64,000 bases of DNA from Incurvaria masculella. Lineage: Eukaryota; Arthropoda; Insecta; Lepidoptera; Incurvariidae. This document shows positions 11,301 to 23,300 of this stretch, in pieces. The stretch lies in NCBI GenBank assembly GCA_946894095.1, contig OX335655.1, forward strand, positions 2,728,001 through 2,792,000, written 5' to 3'. How positions within the stretch are numbered: position 1 is the first letter of the stretch; each line of letters begins with the position of its first letter. The notes below the pieces were generated by a model. That model worked only from the letters and a program-made list of their open reading frames with translations. It made no database searches and was not told where the DNA came from. Made by a program: the position numbers and the translations under genes.

Positions 11301-14300
11301 TGCTTTGTGCATCCTTAATTTTTCCTGGATTTCTGCATCTGCAATCTGTTTGCATACGTCCAGAGGTTTTGAATATTCCATAGTTTTTAGTTCATCTCGC
11401 CTTCCGGGAGAGTGTTGCATCTCTTCGCTACTTTCTCTTAGATCTTCAACTGGACAGTCACATATATTTGATCCCATTAGAATAGTAGTAGAAATGGCTG
11501 TTTTTATTAAATTCTGTGCTCCGAAATTTGGGTCGAGAAATACTCGTCGGAGGGTCGTGCAAGTTGCATCGTAATCAGTCGGAGTTAGATTTCTTCGCAG
11601 AAGGTATTGAAGAGCTCGACCCATCATCCAATGTAAGTGTGCTCGAGGGTAGCCAATAATCTCTCGATCCCATGGAAGGTTCGGTGCATAAGACCTTAAT
11701 TAATATTGGGTACATAAATGAAATTTATAGGTAAGGACAAAAAGTTGAACATATATTTTTTCTTAAAACTGTTGATTACGGTTACTGATGAAATGTTGAT
11801 GAATCCTACGCCAATTCAGATAAAACATATTCGGGATAGTTTACAGAAACTTCAGTACTCAAAATAAGAACAAATCCATAGATTTTTTTTCTTGGATATT
11901 TGTTGAAGTCACCTGACTAAGAAAAAACATCGGAAATTCGATTTGTGTACTAATCATTTTCTTCTTCTAATAATGAGTAACTTGTATCCCATTCCTGAAC
12001 ATTCTATGTAGGTTTAGAAATTTGCTTTAATTATAGCAGCCGAATAAAAGTGATTATCATATTATTCTTACATCCTGATCGAAGGTAACAAAATAACTTA
12101 AAGAGGAAAATTAATCTTACTTATAAAAGTACTGCGCCATAAGTGAATTCTTTCCGAAAGCGAGGGCCTTCATCCAGTTTGAGAACGCAAGACTGATTGA
12201 AGATAAAGTATTGGTTGCCCACGGACACTCGAGGACCGCCAAGCCGAGGGCGACGTTGCGTTTACAAAGAACCAAAGAAGCGTCACTTAGCACGGAGCAG
12301 TGCCATGCAAGGGCGCTGTTGATCCATATTCTGAAAAAGATGAAAATACTGTATCTGGAACTCCGCCGCAGTATGGTATCTGTACCATCTTCATCTAGAC
12401 AGATCAACGCTTCATCGGGAAATGTATGAATGAAGCTATGCCAAAGAATACACTAATAAGAAGCAATACACTATGATGCCTCTGCTCGGGTTAACTACTC
12501 GGGCTCGTTTTCAAAAGATGTCGGACTAAATTCCTGGATATCCCTTCCTGTTATCTTCTATTTCACCGCCTTCCAGTAAAATTTTCCTTTCTCCTTCTTC
12601 TAATGTTGAAATGTCCTTCTTCAAGGCGACTATAGACCGAAATTCATCAAAATTGTTCCAGCGTGTGGATGATTCCAGTCATAAATGTCCTTAAAAAAAC
12701 CTAAATATTTAAACTTACTGGTCATGGGTCCAAATTTTCACGGTAAAATAAAAGTACAAAAAAAAAGACGCTAAAACCCACCTAAAGTAATATCTTCCGG
12801 CTGGTAAATCAATTTTAGCGGCATCGTAGCCCCGCGTTTCCAAATAAGCAATCGCGCTGGGCGGTTCCTGGTCTACGGACAGCCAATCGAACTTCTCCAG
12901 GAATAGGTACGCCGGTTTGGCGTAGCTCCCACGAGGGCTGCCGGCGTTCGCAAGGATTCTGGGGTGAACCGTCGCGAGAGAGATCCGTAGCGAGGAAGAT
13001 TCTTCACAGTCCACTTGGAGATACAAGGGGGCGTTGATCGGCGCTCGAAGATCTCCGGGCTTAAACAGTTGAATACGTTTTATCAGAAGTGGAATTGGAC
13101 ATTTGAAGGGTCAGCAGGTCTATTTCTGGCATTCAGTAATCATTTTGAGTCTAGAAACCGCTTTGGTAGTGGTTTTCAAAGCGATTTTCCTGACGAAAAT
13201 ATTCCGGAGTATAGTTTTTTTAATTAATCAAGATTTTCCGTCGAAAGTGTCGCTTTGAAAATCGCTATAAAAGAGGTTTTATAGACACAGGATTCCTGAT
13301 TACTGAATGCCAGAAATAGACGCCCAGAGGTCTGGGTACAAATTCTTGTTCGGTTCATGCATCACTTTCTTTAATTTTCTGAGTTGGATAAGTACATAAG
13401 ACGCCCAGAGGCCTGCGTACAAATTCTTGTTCGGTTCATGCATCACTTTCTTTAATTTCCTGAGTTGGATAAGTACATTTCGTTATGGTTTAAAGCTGTT
13501 TCATGGCTCGGAATTCCCTACCAGGTGGTAGGGTTAAGCCTATTATACCCGGATTGGTACCCGCGTTCGATGAAAATATGGTCGATGCGGTAACGAAAAA
13601 TTCGTAGTGTTTTCCGTTTAGTCCAATATAGCCGTGCTCATAATTAGGGTTCTAATTTTTTTTTCGAAATCTCAAATACATCTCATATTTTGCCGACGAA
13701 TGCAGTAAGATTGAAACCTCTTCATCTATAGAGTCGGTAAACGATGGAATGAACTCCATTCAAAAGTATTTCCCCCAAATTACGACCTGGGGTCCTTCAA
13801 ACGTGGTGTGAAGAAGCACCTGGCCGGCCGGCGTGTTTTTCGCAGCCCCCTGAAAGTTCGAAAACCCATGGGCGACGTCCGGGCACATTGATACGTCCTG
13901 GCCCACGCCATGCGTCGCGTGGATAATGAGGTGATCGAGTTTCATACAATGGCTCGTGCCCGATTCCTCACTGAAATTAAGAAATATTAAATAAATCAAC
14001 TTAGAGATACGTCCGTCCTTTTTGATTTTTTTGATAACTTATCTTATATACATTATTTACCCCTCTAAAAAAATTTATCATTCCACAAAATGTCACAAAA
14101 TTACATTTTAAATAATATGGCTTTTTATAACATCGTCAGCCTCAGTGGCCCAGTGGCGCGAGACTTCGGCGATTGCTCTCCGAAGTTAAGCAACGCTGGG
14201 TCCGGTCTGGTCTTGGATGGGTGACCATTAGACCGTTGAGAGAGGCTGGCCGTGGTTCGGATTCCACGTTAAGCTGTAGGTCCCCTTCCTTACTTACTAG

Positions 14301-17300
14301 GTGGTAGGGTTTATCCCGCCCGGGTTGGTACCATCGCATTGGATGAACGATGGTCGAAGCGGCAATGAAAATTGTCCGTGTTTTCCATCCAGTTCAATGT
14401 AGCCGTGCAATATAAGGAAGGTCCTGGCATGGCACCTAGTTCCCATGTGGTGTGTTGGGCTAATATAGTGAAAGAACTTGTGGTATTAGCCATCCATGTC
14501 CAGTCACATAAAAAAAAAAACACTGACTTGCACATTCTTCGTATATAGACGAACCGAAGGATTGCTGGCGGCGGAAAAATTACTATGCATGGATGGAAAA
14601 TATATCACATTGATTGCGTCCACGATTTTAAATAGCTGAAAAGAGAGAAACACACAATTTTATCAAATTGTTTTAGGAATAAAATGTGGGTAATCTTTAA
14701 CCATAGGAAATATTTTGCGATGGTGAAAAGGTTTCACAAGGAATCACATAAACGAAAAATTATTTGGATGCAGTGAAAGCTTAGACAGAGTGTTAGATCA
14801 TGGCTTTCATTTCTCTTAGAGGGTTATTTTGTTCTTAGAAATGTGGCGAATTTAAAAAAAAAATATATAGGTGCTCTAAACTTTCTTTCAGAAAATTTGA
14901 ACATGTCAAAGTAACTCGTTAATATAAACGAAAATCAAAGTAAACAAAACCTCTTGCATAGCATACTAAAAGAACATTTAAAAAATAATAATGATTTGTG
15001 ATATCTTACGTTAGTAGGAAATATTACAAGACAATAAGAATAGAGAGGTCTTGTTTGATAGAAAATTTTATGAAAAAAATATTTACAAGTATTTTACAAT
15101 CACAGGCGTTCGCCTGGAAGATTGAGCCGCTTTAAATGGTCGCACCCACATTCGTTCTTGTTACGACTATGTTGAGTGCATTCCTATAATAAGAATGCTT
15201 ACTGTGAAGGAAGACATTGTGAGGAAACCCACTTATTCGGTTCTAGGCGATGATGACGACGGACTCGCCTAGAGGGAGAGACAGGAATGGCTCCAGTGAA
15301 CAAATATTTTTCTGCTATTCAGAGATATGAAACATCGCTTTGTTGTTGTAAATTACTGACTTAATCTTACCCTCAAGAAATCTAACCAAAACGTATCCAC
15401 GGTATTCTCGAGCGTCAACGTTGCTGTTGAAATTGGTTTCTTTCCAGACTCCATGTTTTTTTTCTGTGCCCGTAAAATAAATTATAATGTTTAGTACTTA
15501 CAATAATTACAAATCAGGATGCCCGTTTCAAAAGCATGCCATGATAGCAACATATAAAATAAATGGTTTCGGTATATTTTAAGAAATGAAAAGCAGCTGG
15601 TGCATTAGTTTTTATTAAAATCTGCTCGACGCCTTTAACAGTCGTATTCAGAGAGAACCTATAAAAACTTAGTACGAGATTAGCACAGGACTAACCACAA
15701 TTTTGCCATTCATTGGCTCATGAAATTGGCCACTTCAAAAAATCACATTTTCTAAATCTCATGCATTGGTTTTTATATATGGTATTAGTCATTGCAAATA
15801 TTATGGCATTGGGGGTGGTGACTTAAGTGCTTAATATAATCATTGAAAATTGAACTGATTAAGTGTACAATTCATAAGTGCTATAATATTTGAACATAAA
15901 CAAAACAATAATAGTAAATTACCAACTTCGCCCCTTCCTTTGCAACCATATTAGCGATCTGTCAAACAAAATACAACACTGAGGAAGGATTTCAAAATGA
16001 AAGCAGTTTATGTGACTTAAGATGAATATACAATAGGTATTAAAGTAAAAAAAATATTCGTTACGTATTTTCTACAACAAAGTTCTGTGTAACAAAGCAC
16101 CTAAGCGTACATGTTTTATTAAATTGTGTAGAGTCAAAAGAAACATAAAAACAAAACATCACCTCGCTGATCTACAAGTGTACTAAGAAACATTTTTAAT
16201 AAAATTAAAACATATGTTGAAATAGTAATGTTTACTACTTTAACATATATCACTTGATTACAGTATGTAATTTATTTTTTAAGAAACAAAAAAGAGTTAA
16301 CATACAACATGACATGTTTGAAAAATGTTACGGCTTTTCACGCGGCAGGCAGAAACATTCTCCGACGTTTCAAGCTAATCATTCATTCGTCTGCTGCGCA
16401 CGAGCGCGGCGGATGCCTCCTTGACAACGGGCTGAATGATTATCTCGAAACGTCGGAGAATGTCTCTTCCTGCCGCGTGAAAAGCCGTAACATTTTTCAA
16501 ACATGTCTAACGACCGGGGTAATCTCAAAACTATCATATACAACATGACGCCGCTTCTCAGGAAGAGAGATTGAGCGTGAAACATCTTCATCACGCTCCT
16601 TTAACAGATATGCATATTATCATACATGATCTTCTGTTGCGGTTCAAAATTACATACTTCAAATGAAAATGTGATATTTTTTAAACCGCAATTTTTTAGC
16701 ATAATTTATTTTGCAGATGTAATAAAGTCATAATAATCAACCTGGAATAGTTTGAATGAACGTACCGACTCATTGCTCATAACCGTGAGCAGCTGAGGGG
16801 AATGAGACGTCCTCAGAAGGCAGCTGGCCTTGACGAATTTCTTCCTTGGACACGCATATTCGTCCAGAAGCCCGTGCGAACGGGCCCAATCCATCCAACG
16901 GTGAGTTTTCCACAGCGGCACCTCTGTTAAGTTCGGTGATTTCTATTATTTGCTTTTTTTATAAAAAATCGATATAGGTGGCTATTCTGAGAGACCAAGG
17001 GTACTCAAAAAAGCCAAATCTACCTCACCTCGCGAGACCACGCTCAGCGAGGCACCATACCGTATTTGCGGAATGGCGAAGCTATCAAGTTTGTTTAAAT
17101 TATGTTTGAAGACTCCGAGGTTATAGGTTCGAGAAAAGACACCCGCCGGCAGATACTTCCATATCCTAGCGGTACGGTAAAGAAATGCGTTGGCGAAACG
17201 GTTCGTTCTGAAAAATGTAAACTACAAGGGGGTGATCGCATTCTCTGCGGTGGGTACTCCGGATATAGGTTGGATCGGGAGGAAAAAGGGATTCAAGTTC

Positions 17301-20300
17301 CGCAGGGCAACGTCCATAATAGTACCCATAGAATAGACTGAGCGAACCTGCAAACCGTCTGTGGCATAAGGACTAACGGTGAGTTTTGGGCCACCAACAA
17401 TATGGTCCGCTCGGCACTGTATTGAATCCAAGAACGCCAGCAGGTACTGGGGACTACCTTCCCATATGTGGCTACAGTATTCTATCACCGGCTTATCTGT
17501 GATTTATAAAGAAGTAGTTGTGCCGGTGAAAAGAACCTTCTGCAACAGTACAGGAGCCACTCGTACGGCGAAGTCAGATATGCCAGCATGTAACGACGCC
17601 CTTCGAGAGTTTCGCCGAGCTCCAAGAACATAGCAGACTTACACTGGCGCCTGACCTGTGTCCTGCGTTGCATGTCAAGCCTATGCAAGGGCAAGCTTAG
17701 CACTACCACATCCAGGAAATTGGTCTCGAGTGATGGTGTCGGTTCGGCCCGCTCGTACAACGCCATGTGTTCGGAAGCTGCTGGACCTGCTTCATACACA
17801 CAGTAGACTTGGGCTGGCGTGTAACGTGTCTGCGTCACCTGGATTGACGAGCAACCTATATAGCGGCAAGTCTCGCACCATTCCATTTTACACGCCGCAT
17901 CGTACGAGGAAGTCAGATAGGTCAGCTTGCACGACAGCGCTCGGAGAGTGTCGGCTAACCCTTTACGTACAGTCGATTTTATCGTTCGTGTAACCTCATC
18001 TCCCTCACCTGGCATATCCAGCGGTCTATGGAGCGGCAAGTCTCGAACCATCACACTCAGCAGGCTAGTTTCGTGCGACGGCGTCAGGCCGGCCAGCTCG
18101 TACGAAGGCACGCCTAAAGTGTCGGCCACCTCCATGCACACAGCCGACTTGCGCTGGCGTGCAAAAACGATCCGTGATAAGAGTACGTCATCCGTGAAGC
18201 TGACTGGCCTTGAGTATGCACAAGGCGAGGGAGAATGCATACGCAGGTAACTCTAGCATTATGCAGACACTAATTCTTAAGGCCAAGGGAGAGGAAACCC
18301 CTCCTAGGGTTGAAAATTTCTGCATAATCAAACAGCAACCCCCAACCATGATTAATTAATGTAATTACAGAGTTGTCCTTTATTTTTGTATGCACAATGA
18401 CAGCCCTAGGCACAGGGGACTACGAAAACCATGCCGGCAGGCCAGGTGATTCTCCACACTATGTTAATGAACTCCAGGTTTTATAAATACCTCGTCGTCC
18501 TTCTCTTTTTAACGACACTTTAGATAAAGTATAAACATGATTAGTTGGTTCTAATTCAAGAAATTCCGACAATAAACGGGTACGGACGGTTATGCAGCAC
18601 CGAAGAGCATTATCCGTGGTATACAGAGAAGAATACATTGAGACCTTTCGTTCCTTCGAAGTTGGAGGATCTCAAATTCCGGAATACCTTAGGGTCGTCG
18701 ACGAGATTCATGGCAAGGCGCTGTATTGAGCCAAGGAGCCAATCAAATGCTTATCTGAACCGTCCCACAGTTCCAAGCAATACTCCATGCAAAACCTAAT
18801 CTGCATCTGAAATACTACTTTCACTACCTATAGAAGAAGATTCATAATTTTAAGTAATTATGTATTTTTTTAAATTTTTCCTCTTACGCTGTAGATAGAT
18901 TGTTACTAATAGTACAACACTGAACGAATATGCTAACCCGGAGATCCAAGGTATCTTCGACGGTTGCCTTTTTGGAGGCCTTTGATCGCACGGTGCTAGT
19001 CGGACTGTCATTCGATACCCATGAAAAAACTGGAACCTCTTTAACCATGAAGGCCCACATATCTTCAGAGTCTGAAATAATGTGCGGGCTTCGTTAATGA
19101 ATCCTATTATTTAATTATCCTATTATATTATATTTCTGCATATAAATAAATAGAATCATCAACTATATATTCTTTTTAATTGTCATTATCAAGTATAACT
19201 AATGTGTTACAAATTGGCAATGGGGCCAATTTGTAACACCGAAGCCCACTTGGAAGAAAACTGCTTTTCGATGAAATTCAACAAATCCAAGCCTAATTTA
19301 CATTATCTTCGAGAATTTCAATAATATAGGTTATTGTATTGATTATTTTCATGAAAAACCGCCAGTTACTTTTCGTCAGATGTTCTACGGCTCGGAATCC
19401 ACGTAAAACTGTAGATCATCTTTCCGCTGCTAGCGGGTTGGTGGATCGCATTGTCCATCGCATTGGATGAAACGATGATTGAAGCGGAAATGGATAAATT
19501 GCCGTGTACTAATTGAAAGGACTAGGTTTGAGAAGTTGAGAGTTGAGAGGCAAAAAAGATAAGTATGTATTTTTAAATCAGTTTTATTATGAGCGAAATA
19601 TATGGCAGCCACTGAGCGGAATAATTAGACGCTATCAATTTCACTTTGCAAATGAGGTGCCATGCCGGCTGCTTTTAAAAAACACCCACCCACTGGCCAG
19701 TCTCTTTCACAATCCGAACTCTGTCACCTTAAATGTACTGTCGATATGTTTTGTTACCTTTAAAATGTAGTCGGATGCTAAATGAGCCAGTGAGACAATG
19801 CATAATATCTAGGTATTCCATTTTCTCATCTTCATTTCCTTCATTGTGTTGCATATCAGGAGCTCCCAGTTTCAGGAGTGCCTGGAATACATCCCACCAT
19901 ACACTTAAATCGAAGCGCCTGGTTGGCGGATATAGCAAAAAATAATGGGATATTTGATTATTGCTAATCATAACTTTACAGAAAGTTGGTAAGGCCGCTA
20001 CAAGTATATGTATCTGTTAGGAGGTGTTATTAGTTCTAAATTAGTAGGTATGCAATATTGGTGGCGAATATTTTTAAAGGAAGAATTTTTTTAGGAATAC
20101 CTAATATAATATAATTTTACCTAGAAAAAAAAACTCTATTTGAGAAGAGCATGCTTTTACTGGCCGATAGATAGGTAAAAAAGTATATTTAAACATCTAA
20201 GCATTCTCGGTACATTCGGAACTGACTTCACCAGAGCTGGGAGCATCGTGAGGAGGACAATATGGGATCAAACAAACAAACCTTGAAAATGAGTAATAGC

Positions 20301-23300
20301 CACAGAAGACCTTAACTTAGGCTGCGACAGGGGCTGTGTATTGGTGTATTTGGGGCTAACTTCACCAGAGCAGGCAGCATAGTGAGGAGAATAAAGCCGG
20401 ATTAAACAAACAAACCTTGCATATAAGTAATGGTCACATTTGAACGGAGAGCGCGACAGGGGGCTGTGTCTTGGTGTATTTGGGGCTAACTTCACCAGAG
20501 CAGGCAGCATAGTGAGGAGAATAAAGCCGGATTAAACAAACAAACCTTGCATATAAGTAATGGTCACATTTGAACGGAGAGCGCGACAGGGGGCTGTGTC
20601 TTGGTGTATTTGGGGCTAACTTCACCAGAGCAGGCAGCATAGTGAGGAGAATAAAGCCGGATTAAACAAACAAACCTTGCATATAAGTAATGGTCACATT
20701 TGAACGGAGAGCGCGACAGGGGGCTGTGTCTTGGTGTATTTGGGGCTAACTTCACCAGAGCAGGCAGCATAGTGAGGAGAATAAATCCGGATTAAACAAA
20801 CAAACCTTGCATATAAGTAATGGTCACATTTGAACGGAGAGCGCGACAGGGGGCTGTGTCTTGGTGTATTTGGGGCTAACTTCACCAGAGCAGGCAGCAT
20901 CGTGAGGAGAATAAAGCCGGATTAAACAAACAAACCTTGCATATAAGTAATGGTCACATTTGAACGGAGAGCGCGACAGGGGGCTGTGTCTTGGTGTATT
21001 TGGGGCTAACTTCACCAGAGCAGGCAGCATAGTGAGGAGAATAAAGCCGGATTAAACAAACAAACCTTGCATATAAGTAATGGTCACATTTGAACGGAGA
21101 GCGCGATAGGGGGCTGTGTCTTGGTGTATTTGGGGCTAACTTCACCAGAGCAGGCAGCATAGTGAGGAGAATAAAGCCGGATTAAACAAACAAACCTTGC
21201 ATATAAGTAATGGTCACATTTGAACGGAGAGCGCGACAGGGGGCTGTGTCTTGGTGTATTTGGGGCTAACTTCACCAGAGCAGGCAGCATAGTGAGGAGA
21301 ATAAAGCCGGATTAAACAAACAAACCTTGCATATAAGTAATGGCCACATTTGAACGGAGAGCGCGACAGAGGACTGAGTCTTGGCGCCTTTGTAGCTGGC
21401 TCCTCTGGGGCTAGGGGCATTATTAGGAGGTGCGAACGGGAGCAGAGGATTCCCCTTGTCGTCGACTGGCACCTCATCACTGACCCAGACGCAGCGCCAG
21501 GCACCCAAGAAGTACAACCGGACTAGATAGCAACCTGAAATGTTCGAAATTGCCTGGTAATTTGTTGATTGACAGCACATAATATGACAGTTTCAATAAG
21601 AACTAGAAATTAGTACATCAAAACTATCAAACATATGGATAGATAAATTGCAAAATAATATTATCTTGCAATGATATTTTCTCCTAGCTGAGAGATGACG
21701 AATAAGTATAATTTCTACAAATTACTGTTACATAATGAGGGAAACATTACCAATTTATCTTTCATCTTTTTGAAGTATCAAAATTAGTTGTAGCTATTTT
21801 AAAAAACAAAAAAAACTGGTTTCACCTACGCCCTTGCAGAACCAAATACAATCAGCTGTTACAACCCCTAAAAAAAACAGTATCTGAATATGCACAACCC
21901 ACCATTTCTGGAGAGAGTGGGTCGGTGCTGAGCCCCGCCCCCAGGCTTCATGCCAGGTGTGAGTATGTGAAGCTTGGGCTGCCAACCCTCCGAACCAACG
22001 GCACAGGTGAAGTTCTCCCACTGATGCTCCACCTGACGCATTATCATCAGTGATGCTTACTCATGTCGCCACTAAGTATATGTTTGAGATTTAGAAAAGC
22101 ATTGTTGATGAGAAAAAGTGTGGCCAGACGGAAACCGCTGGATCGAATCCTAGGGTGCATATCAGATAGATTAGCTCCAAGATTTTAATCTGAAGTTGCG
22201 TTGAGAATATCGCCCCATGGTTCGGAACTCATGTAAAGCTGTATGTCCTCTTCCCTAAAATGTGCGCGTGGGCCCAAACCCGTCCCTGATTAGTAAAATC
22301 TCATTGGATGAAGCGGCAATAAAAAATTGACCATGTTTCCAGTTCAATGTTGACAACAGTGCTTATAAAGGGAAGGTCCTACAATGACTAATTTCTTCGG
22401 GAATGTGGTGTTTGGGCTTGCATCTGTGTATTATAAAGGTGTGCCATTAGGCATCCATGTCCATTAACACACACACACTTCCATGGCTGATGGGAGATAT
22501 GTCATGTGGATTTATGATGCTGGGAGCTCGCAAAGGGAATCTCCCAACATACCTCTTTAACAAGCCATGTTTATAAGACTATCTTTCGGTTATAAAAGTA
22601 TGAAGTATAGTTCTGAAATGAAACATGAAATCTAACTACACAAGACCGTTAATGACGTAAACAATATACAAAATAAACCATAGAATTCGAACAGGAAAGT
22701 CGATCACACGTTAAAATTTGAGCCTCATGTCAGTCAGTCATACGGCACTCCGATTTTTCTCCAGTCACAACAAGATTTGACTTGAGAGCGCTAATAAGTA
22801 ACCTGTAAATATGGGATTATTTGTACTCACAGAAAAGTTTTCCACCCTCTCCAGAATATAGCAGGCGGAGAGAACTTTACGGCAGAAGGACGATCTCTCA
22901 ATGATGTCCGTGAACATGAACTGAATCTCACGCGACCGCATCTTGATGTCCTCTGAGACCTGCGGGTTACCATGGAAAGTTAACTCACCGGGCGAGTGGC
23001 AGGTGAAAAAACAAAAGAGTAATGAAATCTGACGTTTAGTTTAGTTTCGTTCAATGCTAACTGTCAAACGACGTGTTATTCGACCAAGTGAATGGAAATT
23101 TCAAGGAATGTGACATGTATGTATGTATAATCAACCGTGAAGCAAGGACTCATTACTTAAAGAAATATATTCAAATAATGTTCAATCTTTGCAGTCAAGC
23201 GTTAAATAAATGTATTTAGGTATAATCGTAAACACTGTGTTAGTAGGAGAAGTTGATTACGGGAAGAGGGACTGTAGGAGAATTCCAAATTATGGGTATA

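Noticed and set aside
14182..14226. 5S rRNA gene
   Set aside because: Only the internal promoter part is present, and it is fused to a SINE body. The 5' part of 5S is missing.
20268..21290. Series of 68-codon identical frames on the minus strand
   Set aside because: They are the 130-bp tandem units read in a frame other than the exon's. There is no evidence for a repeated protein.
20225..21371. Direct repeats resembling a CRISPR array
   Set aside because: The units are contiguous 130-bp satellites without unique spacers, in an animal genome.
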